DNA of 30,410 nucleotides from contig JAHLWZ010000609.1 in NCBI GenBank assembly GCA_020536535.1, positions 13,468 through 43,877 of the forward strand, in the 5' to 3' direction. The position numbers and the translations under genes are program-made. Positions 12,009 through 22,186 of this stretch are shown here, piece after piece. The notes below the pieces were generated by a model. That model saw nothing but the letters and a program-made list of their open reading frames with translations. It made no database searches and was not told the DNA's origin. This DNA is from Pelomyxa schiedti. Taxonomy: Eukaryota > Evosea > Pelobiontida > Pelomyxidae. Position 1 is the stretch's first letter. Every line of letters begins with the position of its first letter.

Positions 12009-12280
12009 CGCTTCGCCGCTCCAAAACTTCTGGTGCAGAGTTTCCAGATCCAGCTGAATCTTAGCCTGAGGACTATCTCTTGCAGCATCCTGGTTCTGTG
12101 GATAAGAGAACTTCAGGGGGGACCCTCCTCCGCAGCTCGGATGAAGCAAATACTAGGGTCCTCAACCTGGGTTGTAGATCCCGGAGATGGATCTTTCCAT
12201 CTTGGAAAACAGCAGATAATTGACAAATAATAAACAACAACGCCACAACGCTCCGTCCGATCGGGTGTGGTGTCGCGACC
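12009..12280. promoter_or_regulatory. Divergent intergenic region, sulfotransferase and PH gene
   Basis: 272 bp between head-to-head ATGs. The minus frame of the sulfotransferase stays open upstream to about 12149 without another ATG, so the start could lie in a longer leader. No promoter motif recognised. Confidence 0.4.
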
Positions 12281-13170
12281 ATGAGTACCAAGCACCCAGA
12301 GCTACGTAAGTTGGAGCACGTAAACGTGGACGATCTCATGTCGCAAGGGACCGTGGACAAGGACGGCTACTTGCACAAGGTTGGATGAATACGAGTTAAT
12401 ATAAGGGAAAATGAGTTGACGCTACTACAACCCCTAACTCAAATCAAACAATTAGGAGGGAGGGCACTTCAAGTCATGGAAAAGACGTTGGTGTATTCTC
12501 CGTGGAGCCACTTGTGCGCACTTACTTATCTATCTTATCTATTACATATAGAAACCACTAATAGCAGCTTATTGCAGTATATTATTTCTCGGCTCCACAT
12601 TCTTGTTTTTGTAAAGGAGCGGTGATACTGGATCCCCACGCCGAGGCAGTGCCAGGGACTCCCTTTCATAAGAGTGATTCCAAGCACGCGTACTTCACGG
12701 TAAAAACTCGGCAGCGCATGCTGCACATGTACGCCAACTCACACCCGGAGATGGAGTCCTGGGTCACAACCGTAAACGTGATTGCAACATCGCTCCTGCA
12801 GCAGGTTCACGACCGGTCGCTATCACTCTCCAGCGCCGCCAGCCTTCCCACACCTCTCAGCCTCTCCTCGCCATTGTTACTCTCGCCGTCGTCATCTTCA
12901 ACCACAACTAGTTCCACAACATCCACATCAAATACATCCACATCCAGATCTTACAGCATGTGCGTTCACGCGCCATCTCAGGGTAACACAATGAATACTG
13001 AGGCTCACAATCAGAGATCCAATAGTTTTGGTGAAGATGTACCGGTGGCCGTTGTTCCGTCGTTGGTATCAATGCCATTACCTCTGCATGTGCCCCAACT
13101 CTACACAAAAAGCAAGCAGAAAAAGACCAAAAGCACCACCAGCTCCAACGACAATGATCTCGACTTGTAA
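12281..13170 (+). CDS. PH-domain protein
   Basis: Three exons, 12281-12379, 12456-12513, 12578-13170; 249 aa. After splicing, a complete PH domain appears at residues about 28-130: GYLHKEGGHFKSWKRRWCIL, then a GATLYYFSAP strand, KGAVILDP, a HAYFTVKT strand with MLHMYANS, and the closing helix EMESWVTTVNVIATSLL with its invariant Trp. The basic KSWKRR in the beta1-beta2 loop is what phosphoinositide-binding PH domains use, so membrane recruitment by PIPs is likely. The remainder (about 120 residues) is Ser/Thr-rich, low complexity, ending in a short basic stretch (TKSKQKKTKS). No catalytic domain, so an adaptor role is the simplest reading. It is divergent from the sulfotransferase gene. Confidence 0.87.
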
Positions 13171-13355
13171 AAAATTGTAGAAGTAATGATAAAAAAAAAA
13201 AAAACATTTTGTGTCAGGCTCGCCGTTTTGGTGGCAGGGCATTGGTGTCTTTTTTTGGACAACACCGAAAAGACCAACTTGTAAAAACCAACAACAAGCG
13301 ACAGAACGAATTCGAAAAAAAACAAAACAAAAGGCAAACATAAAGGACAAGATCC

Positions 13356-15307
13356 ATGGCGGCAACTACCGCACCAAAAAAGAAGAAGGTCGACGTGTTG
13401 AAGGACTATGCCAAATCCAAGGGACCTGCGTTAGATCTGAGCGGTACGCCGACAATCTATGCCCGTCTCCGCTTCGTGACACTAAACAAGCGCGTTTTTA
13501 GATACCGACATAGTGTTGGGTGGCGGGTTGGCAATTTACATGCGAAACGTGCAAACTCTTAACCTCAGCAGTGAGTACTCGCCCGCTTAAAAAAACCCAT
13601 TAACACACGTCAAAAAAAATAACGTTGCGAAGGAACGGATTTCCAAGCAGGGTCTGAAGAGTTTTGGAATGTTGTAACAACAAGCAGAGTTCTCACCTCA
13701 TTGCACCTTTCCGGTTTCTACTTCACTATTTTGATCGGAACTTTTAAGTCCTCACAGGGGCAAAGTTAACACAAAAGGCAGCCGACGGTCTATGCAAAGC
13801 ACTTAAAACCACCAAGATTGAGTCCCTAGATATTTCAGGTTATATCACGAACATAAACATCACTATTTCCAACTAACACAAACATCAAGGTAATCCTGAC
13901 CTGGGAGATGATGCAGGGCGACAAATACTTGATGCCATTACTCCTCAAGTCAAAGAGCTGAAGTGCAGTGGTGTGCGATATCATTAGTTTTCTTTCGAGG
14001 AATAATTGTCCTGTAGGATGCTTCTCACAGGATGTACACCGTCAATTAATGGAGAAGGTAAATTCTAACCGTCGTATGTTCAATACTTGTTCTCATACTT
14101 TTTTTAACCCTGCTATTTGTGACAGAGTTAAAAGGTCTGTCCGTTGATCCTGTTTCAGATTCCAATCTGCACCCTTCTTTTCCTTCCACATCTAGCTACG
14201 TGGCACCTCCTGGGGTTTCCCCAGCTCCAGCTCCATCAAGTTCCAATCCTAATATGGCACCAAGTACTCCAATTACCACACAACCAATGAATCCCCCTCC
14301 AAAAATTACTCCAAGGCCTAATGTTTCTCCAAAGCCTAATCCTCCTCCAAAGCCCATCACACTTGTAGACGCTGGCACTCCCACAACTGCCCAACCCTCC
14401 CGGTCGCCAATTCCTCAACAGCTCAGCAATCCACCAGTGACTTCAGAACCACAACCATTCAGCTCCAACCCCCCAACAGGGCAACCAGACCAACCACCCC
14501 CACAGCAACCATATACCACAACCCCACAAGGGTATGCCACACAAACACAACAGGGATACACCACACAGATACAACAGGGGTACACCGGACAGCCACAGCA
14601 GGGATACACCACACCGACACAACAAGGATACACCACATCAACACCAACACCAACACCAACACCAACACAAACACAAACACAACAGGGATACACCGGACAG
14701 CCACAGCAGGGATACACTGTACCAGCACAAACATATCCCACCCAATCACAACAGGGGTTTCTCCAGCAGGACCCGTCTTTGCTGCAGCCCTCCCCCCAAG
14801 TGCAGACAGAAGATCCTAACCAGGAAAATGGACCGCAGCAGCCGCAACAACCAGCATCAACAGAAATCCGCGGGGAGGGGCCAACGGACGTTGTAGAAGT
14901 TGAGCAGCCTGCATCTAATCCTGTCGAAAACTATCAGTACGCTTTTTCATTCTTATTGACATGGAATCTTTTACCAGTGGATTAGGTGGGTGAGTCATGC
15001 TTCTAGTGCCGGCTTCAACTACTTCTATCCTCGTGAAACAATCGAGCAATTCAGCATTGACCAAATGATTTTCTTGGTTAATGAGCTGACCAAGGCACTT
15101 TCAGCAGTTGCACAGCTTCCACCTCAAGAAACTGAGATATTGATAGCAACGAGAGAAGAGGCCCTCCGTGCCAACACCATAGACGGCCGGCTTGCCTGGG
15201 AAATGTCAACTGAAGACTGGACCGCAATGGAGGGATTTTCGTCCGACTTTGCTGCTGCTATCATTCAAACAATACGCTATGTACACGCTAGTAACGCGGG
15301 TAACTAG
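13356..15307 (+). CDS. LRR protein with QQGY repeats and SAM-like C-terminus
   Basis: Eight exons: 13356-13443, 13502-13570, 13651-13713, 13758-13838, 13890-13970, 14031-14057, 14126-14936, 14986-15307; 513 aa. Residues 1-136 contain ribonuclease-inhibitor-type leucine-rich repeats, each about one exon long and all with phase-1 junctions: ALDLSDTDIVLGGGLA, VQTLNLS, LTSLHLSGAKLTQKAADGL, IESLDISGNPDLGDDAG, VKELKCSG. Residues 137-406 are Pro/Gln/Thr-rich and carry at least six QQGYT-type repeats. The last about 105 residues form a compact helical domain whose end (TIDGRLAWEMSTEDWTAMEG...IIQTIRYVH) has the spacing of a SAM domain. An N-terminal KKKK follows the start. Likely a scaffold; no enzyme motif seen. 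Confidence 0.75.
14520..14765 (+). repeat. Tandem QQGYT-coding repeat array
   Basis: Degenerate repeats of 24-27 bp built on ACACAACAGGGATACACC-like units, coding (T/P)QQGY(T/A). A (ACCAAC)n stretch at about 14640-14670 codes TPTPTP. Such Gln/Tyr-rich arrays are prion-like and prone to phase separation (known for QGSY-rich proteins; inferred here). Confidence 0.75.
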
Positions 15308-15549
15308 TGACTCAGTCCAAGACTTTGTTGCACCTCCCTCCCAACCACCCCAACCATTTATGGTGAGAAAAAAACCATTGCATTATTCTAGTTGAAATTC
15401 CCGTTTTGTGTTACTCCTTGGGGTGATAGGCTAAAGAAAGACATTATACTTTACTTTCTTTATTCTATTAGTGTTGTGTGGTAGTGAGGTACTGCTACTG
15501 CGTGGTTGGGGTTGGGGTTGGGGTTGGGCCTAGAATATCCTATCCACAG
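15308..15549. other. Convergent 3' flank between SAM-like and Roco genes
   Basis: 242 bp between two converging stop codons. The only structured element is the G-rich array near its right end. The rest shows no ORF with a recognisable product. Confidence 0.5.
15508..15528 (+). repeat. TTGGGG array, potential G-quadruplex
   Basis: Three GGGG runs and one GGG run, each separated by TT, giving a canonical four-run G-quadruplex motif. The unit equals the ciliate-type telomere repeat but only about four copies are present, inside a gene-dense region. Confidence 0.8.
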
Positions 15550-18500
15550 TCAACCACCAGAATAGGCTGCATTCCAATGAGTGGCTATTGTTTCACACAC
15601 ATGATCAAAAGTGGGCCTGGCTGTGGGGTTGGGTTCCCAACAACTCTCCATCATGTACACAAGCCACTCTTCACATTCCCACTTTGGAGTGACTGGGAAA
15701 GGCCCCAGTGCAGGGATACTGAAAGTGGTGGGCTGTGCACCCTGGAGCTCAGGCTGTGTAAAGCAGGTTTCCATGGGACTGTTACTGGATGGCACTGGTA
15801 CGCTCGGCGAACACTCTCCTTGCTGTAGGGCCTTGCGCAGAACTATCTCGTTGAGCACAGGTATGTGGGTGGTACTGTCGAGAATAAGATACTTTGGGGT
15901 GCTAAGCAAGTGATCAAAGGGCTTGGTGAAAGGATCAAGAAGGTATCTGTGGTTGGGGGTTGTTGGTAAAGAAAACAGGAAGGTAAAGAATGGGAGGGAT
16001 TTCACCTACAAAGTAGTCCAAAATTGTATACGTCCGACGCGAGGGTACAGGGACCCCCATTCATAGCCTCGGGGGAATTGGTTTCTGGATTATACCGGGC
16101 TGGCACATAGGTGGGTGCGTATGAGTGGCCATGTCGGTGATTCTTTATAAGAAGCTGCCCAAGTCCGAAGTCGGCAACCTGTTATGTGTTGGGAATTATT
16201 TTTGGAGACACTCTAACCTTGGCATGGCACACACTCTGAACAAATACATTTCCTTGTGGGATTTTAAATACCGAATGGAACGAGAAAAAAGTACCTGGGT
16301 GTAAGTCGGAGTGGAAAATACCTCGGGAGTGCAGATGACGCATAGCAGTGGCAATATCAAGAAGCATAGAAACAAGATCTTTTTTCGGGAGAATGTAGGA
16401 ATAAGCCATTCGACAGAAATGAAGGGTTCGTGTGGAGAGCTGGATTCCATCACGTAGGTGCTCAATCAAATAGCTTAGATCTGGGCATGGTAGGCAACCC
16501 AGAAGTTTATTGGCCAAGGGTATCGACGGAGGTGGAATAAACTCAACAATCATTTGTAATTCAGTGCGTTTTGTTCCTGATATACCAAGTAATCTGATCA
16601 GGTTGGGGTGTTCTGCCATTTTCATGAGGGTTACTTCTAACTTGAACTGAAGAAATGCTTCTACAGTATTTCCCTTTAGTTTTTTTACTGCCATTGGATG
16701 TGGGTGTCCCTTCCTTATATCATATGCTTTGTATACATGGCCATATGCGCCATTGCCAATGAGAGAGAGCGGGCACATAAACTCCCCAGGAAAGTAGTTT
16801 ACAAACAAAGAAAACACATCCGGTGCTACTGTTTCAATGTCAACTTGATGAGTTTCATTTATGAGGCATTGTAGTTTGGCACCTTCCGAGGCTAACTCAA
16901 CACAAGTATCTATTGTCCAGTAGTGGACAGGAAGTAATGTAGTGGGATTCATTTCTGGGGCAAAAACTGGTAAAACTTTTGTTGCAGAGAGATATTCACA
17001 TAAGCAATGTGGACAAGGCACAAAGAGTTGTTGTGTTATGTTTGCTGTTCCTCTCACAAGAATCCCTTCCACAAATAGAAGAAGTTGTGTGAAGGGATTA
17101 GCCATGCCACTAAGATTTTGGGCCAGAAAGGCACAAATGAACAATTGTTTCTTTTCCTCATACAAACTGATGAGTACTTGCTCATTGTTTCTTTCTAACA
17201 GCATACCAGTGGCCCAAACTGTTGTTACAGAAAATTCATCTGAAAAGTGAATGCCTGAAAGGATCTGATTGAACAGTCCTTCAGTGTCTTCAAGTGTAAT
17301 GAGTCTTCCTTGGATGTAATGACGTTCCAGAGGTGCACGCAAAGGTTCATTCAATGGAGGTAAGAGAAATCTGACAAATAGACGAATTGGAGTTTCTGGT
17401 GTGCTCCAGATTTCTGCAAGGTCCAAAAACTTCAGAAGAGTAATTTGGGTTGGAGTAATGCCAGAAGCTTCGTAGTCCGCCTGTAGAATCAAGGGCACTT
17501 TGTTGTAGTGCCTAGTTGCAGAAACCAAATCCACAAGTCTCAATATTGTTGGCAGAAAACTATGAGGGTTGACAACTACGATATCGGGATAGTTTTCTTC
17601 TATTATGTGGCAGATCTGGGGTCGGAATCGCGCGATAGTGCCACTCTTTTCGAAAAATTCAGAGCATAAACGCATCTCTGTGGGCATGATCCGTCCTTCT
17701 CCACATGCTTCGGATTGACAGAATTTCGAGAAGTCATTCCATGACATAAGAGCCAGATTTCTCTTTTGAAGACTCTTTCGGAGAGCCAGCCATGAAGAGG
17801 GAACAAAAGCGGTCAGGCCATGGGATGGCATGTAGGAGATAGTGGGTAGGTAATATTCAGCAAACATTGCATCAAATATGATTTCAATTCCACCACGTCT
17901 CAAAAAAACACCTCTCCTCCTGTCCACTTCAATAAGTTTCATGGGTTTCACGGAATTCACGATAATAATCGAGCAGATGGATGAATAGAGATGCTTTCCA
18001 CAGTGCACATTCACCCCAGTCAAAATTCTGCCTACTTTATCCTCAACGCAATCTGAGTTGGGGCTATACCCAACTAGCACAACGGGGACTGTGAGATATT
18101 TCTTGATGTTCTTCAGCCATTTCCCAATGAAGTCAATACTGTCTGCATCACTTTCATAGAGCTCAAAAAACAGGAGATACCGAGAACCCATCTGGCTAAA
18201 AACCTTGAGGGCAGGATGGATCACATCTTTTAAAAAAAAAAAAACCATTTATTTGGAAGGGTGATAAACAATACAATTTACCTTCACTTGTTGTATGTGT
18301 TGAATTTAGTGTAGCCTTGGCTCTAGGCATAGCCACAAGGGCACTTATGTCAAAAACACTCAAAATCCACTTGGTGGTTCCTACTTGGAAGGGTATTTCA
18401 TGGATATTGGAATCTAATAAATCTGAAGAGATTTTGGGAGGTGTAGCCTCAATACGCATTGTCTTGCGGCCAAATTGTGCCATAGAGTTAAGCAAGTCCC

Positions 18501-21500
18501 CTAAAATGGGGATAGTCGATGCAGTAATAAGTTTCATTTGGTTCCATTCTACTACAGCCTTCGAAAAAAATACTTCTTCTCGCAAACCGGAAGTCCACTC
18601 TATTCTTGTATGGGTGATAGGATTAGAACCCAGATGAACAGTTTTGATATCAAAAGTGCATGTTGGGAGATGCTCCAGCTGATTGCGCTCAAGATGCAGG
18701 TCAAAGGTATGGAAGAGTGTGCAGAATTCAGGGGGAATGTTTTGTAATCTCATATTTGATAGATACAGCACAGGAACGAAAATTTCACAATTGTTTGATA
18801 AGGTCCAATTCTCATGTGATTTGAGGTATTGCCTTGCAAGAAAATTCCCTGTGCGTTCGAAGATGCTAAATGAGTGGGAACTATACAGAAACTTGATTAC
18901 AGATGCACGCAAAAGTGGGGGGAGGCCACTGACACCAATAATTCTCTCTGTAATAAGCTGGGAGAGCACAAAGGATAGCAGAGGTTCATAAGGCTCTTTC
19001 GGCCATTCAGGAAAGGGAAGGTGTCTCGGAAAAAGCAGGTTAATAAGAGCACCTTGGGTATTATCACCCAGTAGAGTACCCTTGGGTGGGAACAGCATAG
19101 GGCATTTTCCAAAAATACGTTTGTGTGACGCTATTACAGATATAATGTGAATGAGGTCACTGAAGTGTCTGTCACAAGCATTTTGAAGGAGTACATCTGT
19201 GTAGTGACTGATACAGGTACATGGCGTTGCCTGAATGGCTTCGTCACAGCAGCATAGGTATTTTAAAAAAAATTTCAGAAATTCTTGATTGTGTTGCAAA
19301 ATGGTTTTGTTTTGAGCAAATCCTGCTTTAGTGTGAGCTCAACCTTCATAGAGGGGAAGAAAGAAAACCAGGAAATTCCAGTCTCCTTAGAGTTACATTT
19401 TCCCTAAGACATCCAATGACTTGCTGAGCAATTTCCTAGATCACGGTAAAGGTATCGCTTCAGTGAAAAATGTACCACAGGAAGTTCAGATGGGAATATG
19501 TCGTTTGCAATCAGTGCTGTTAGTGTATTGTTACACTTGAGAGAACAGAGAATGCTAACAAATTTGTGAGGCGGAAATGTATTTCCTATAAGTTGTTTTG
19601 GTAACTTGAAGAAGAGAAATCTAAATATAACTGCTAATGTTAAGATACGACAGTGAAGTGTTCGTTGTGAGAATGTCGGCAATTATACTTGCCCCCTCTG
19701 CATTCAATGAATTTCCTGATGATTTTGGTAAATGACATAGTGCTGGAGGAGGAGTACCTTGAAGATCCAGTGCCCTTAGTGAAGTGTGGGCATGTATTGC
19801 ACTGGAAAGAAGGTTCAACCCTGAAGAATCAACCCCAGCATCTTATATTGGTCAAAACCATATTATATCAGGAAGGGAGACTCACTCGCCAGTATGATGA
19901 CAGATAAACTTGATGAAGCTGGGTATCTTAGGGATTCCAACAAACCCTCTGTTGGTTGTTTTTCTTTTTCCTTCCAATTGTTTCTACATTGTAGAGTTTT
20001 CGGCAGCATTACCTTGGTCTTTGAAAGAGGTGAAGATATAGAACCATCTTGCCTAACAAGAGCCACAACAGAGTTACTGGTATCTAAACTGTCCGAATTG
20101 AGACGCTTAAAAGGTCAAATAGTGAGGTGGGCCAAAAATTGTGAATGATGAGTACCTTTCCCAAAAAAGATAGTGTTTCAGGATTCTCTGAGGCACCATA
20201 CTCCAGCAAAAAAGAGCAGTCCTTAGGATCACTGATAGTCTTAAATATGTGACTGAGGTCCTATCTGCATTCATTATACATCTCTATTCATTAGAAGTTT
20301 ACCTTTGTACTGGCCCCAGCCTCAAGCAAAATCCGTGCACAGGGCACCTGTTTGTTTCCCACTGCTAGATCCAGAGGAGTCTATTTGACGTGGTTAAATT
20401 TTTACCTTGAATTATTAAATCATAATTGCAGGTATCAGGCAAAAGCTACCGGATTTTGCTGAAGAAGAGGTGAGTTGAAACAATAATATTGAATATTGTT
20501 ACATACTCGAGGATTGACTTCTGCACCTTCACGAAGTGCAGAGACCACCTTAGTTAGTAACCCACATGTAATAGCCTTGCACAACTGTTGTGTTTGTGAC
20601 AGATTAATGTAAAAATGAAAATGGCGGGTACTTTTGATGCCTGAAGCTGTATCAAAATTTCGATTTTGTTTGAACGTTCCGCTGTTTCAAATGCCGTGAA
20701 TGACATGTTGTTACAGCGCGACACTGCATCAGTGCATGTGCGCTTATGTTGGAGAAGTTCTTCAATAACACGTGAATGACCATCCTCAATGGCAATCCCC
20801 AATGGCGTAAGATTCTTCCTCTGGTAAGTGCAAAATTTGTTGGGATCTCCTTGGTGCTTCCCGGTTTTGCCTAACATAATGTGCACAACTTCGTGGTGAC
20901 CATAGTGACAGGCCGCAAGCATAGGAGAAAGCTCTCCTTCAGAAATTACACAGGTGGTGTTAGGATCTACTTCGTCTAGTAGCTGAGTGACCGCTTCTAC
21001 CGTTCCTGAACAAGAGGCTGTCATCATTCTAAAAAAATTGCAGTGCCTCTGTTGTTCCTGATCTAAGGCAAGCTTCTGCATTACAGAAAAAGTTAGGAAA
21101 TATTCGATTGAAGGATGAATATCCTCACTGGAGAAACATTTGCAATTAACTCTGGAGAAATATTTGCAATTAACTCTTGGAGAGTGCAACCAGAACGCCA
21201 CAAATCCGCTAATTTGAGTTCTTCAAATGTCCTTTTGGTTTGACCTTTTTTATTTTTATCAATTGATTAGTGGGAGGAAGAAAAAAAGGAGAAGAAATTC
21301 TGACTTGCTGCTGAGTGGATAAAGTATCCCACTTCAGGTTTTGTTCTAGGGTACTCACTGCAATCCATTAAAATGAGCCCAACTGCTAATGTCAAAATAT
21401 ACCTGGGTAGTCGTATTTGCACATGTACTTGTTGTTGGCTGTCAATCTTGGAAGTTGGTAATTCATAGTCAATGCACACCCCTTTACCAGTTGTTGAACC

Positions 21501-21808
21501 TCCTGCAAAAATTAGGCTCAAAGCAAAAAACAGAAAAAATAAAAAAAAAGGGATGACAAAGCACCTTGGGGCGCAAACTCAAGTTTACAAAGGGATCTAT
21601 CTAATTCCATGATCTCGTCTACAAGACTTTCACGAACATTTTGTTCATAGCAATCGCAAACTTGTCTCGCGCGATCACGTTTGTTGGGAAAGCGCCCACT
21701 GTCGACAGAAGAAAGAAATTGAGGGGACGATGACGAGTTAAAAGCCTCAGTTATGGGATGCACTGTCGACGCTGATGACGAAGACGCCGAAACCCACCAT
21801 GATGACAT
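15550..21808 (-). CDS. Ankyrin-LRR-Roc(pseudo)-COR-kinase protein, LRRK/Roco family
   Basis: Twenty exons: 21808-21565, 21502-21403, 21357-21305, 21244-21129, 21075-20632, 20584-20507, 20458-20450, 20380-20303, 20260-20156, 20105-20013, 19970-19886, 19820-19758, 19715-19632, 19585-19476, 19423-19369, 19283-18282, 18226-16295, 16252-16218, 16178-16006, 15946-15550; about 1751 aa. Order: N-terminal linker; ankyrin repeats (about 175-410, e.g. LSPMLAACHYGHHEVVHIML, TPLDLAVGNKQ...ILLEAGAS); RI-type LRRs (about 460-575, SLRALDLQGNSLNAEG); a second LRR block (VLYLSNMRLQNIPPEF); a Roc-like region (about 820-1000) without P-loop; COR (FVPSSWLALRKSL); kinase (about 1390-1740). The kinase has GNGAYGHVYK, VKKL lysine, C-helix Glu in KLEVTLM, HSDLHPGNVF, ADFGLG and SDVYNFGLL, so catalysis is expected although HRD reads HSD. 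Roco proteins are known dimeric signalling kinases regulated by Roc GTP binding; here that input seems lost. Exon ends at 19476/19423 and 19970 are the least certain. Confidence 0.85.
16253..16294 (-). other. In-frame intron inside the kinase catalytic loop
   Basis: 42 nt, GTACTT to CACAAG, without a stop in frame. Removing it gives HSDLHPGNVFVQ. If retained it inserts 14 residues between the catalytic Asp and the Mg-binding Asn. Confidence 0.75.
20450..20458 (-). other. 9-nt microexon of the Roco gene
   Basis: Encodes Gln-Asn-Pro between introns of 48 and 69 nt. With it the ankyrin repeat reads GAEVNPRQNPTPLDLA; without it the beta-hairpin loop would be too short. Phase 0 on both sides. Confidence 0.55.
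21130..21177. repeat. 24-bp tandem duplication in coding sequence
   Basis: Two adjacent 24-bp copies (21130-21153 and 21154-21177) differing at one base, coding ELIANVSP and ELIANISP in exon 4 of the Roco gene. A recent in-frame duplication. Confidence 0.85.
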
Positions 21809-22186
21809 TTCGGAATTATTTTCCGCCCACAATTCCTCACTCAATGACTGCCTTGTGCTTCCTCTAGTTCCTTTGGGACCTCACGTCACAATATGCCTTG
21901 GCCAAATTCCAAATTGTTCAAGAAAACCACCACCAATGCCACGAAATCGACCAATTTGGAACAACAAATTCCAGACCAAAAATTTTCCCAACATCTACTA
22001 GCTGAAACACTGGTTCACTGAAACTTACATAACGTGGTGTGGGTTTTCTCCCACTTGTGCGCCTTTGTGGAAGGAGTTGAAAGGCTGGTCCCAAAGCGAA
22101 GAGTGTGGTTGTGGGCACGAAGTTGGTTCCACTGTCTCGATTGAAAATTTGAAATCCTCTCTGCGTAACAGGACACGGAAACTGTG
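21809..22186. promoter_or_regulatory. Divergent intergenic region, Roco kinase and SKI2
   Basis: 378 bp between head-to-head ATGs, the longest gene-free stretch in the right half. A minus-strand ORF (21918-22355) crosses it but overlaps the SKI2 first exon and has no recognisable product. Leader introns may lie here; none can be fixed from sequence. Confidence 0.4.

Noticed and set aside
14196-14749. Minus-strand ORFs with Cys-rich PVYPCC repeats
   Set aside because: Antisense reading of the QQGY repeat array; the plus strand is in frame with LRR and SAM-like exons on both sides.
15504-15528. Telomere or chromosome end
   Set aside because: Only about four repeat units, with genes continuing on both sides.
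19404-19475. A longer LRR exon ending at 19445 with acceptor at 19404
   Set aside because: Phases do not match; the 19476/19423 junction keeps the frame and builds a proper LRR (VQVIGCLRENVTLRRLEF).
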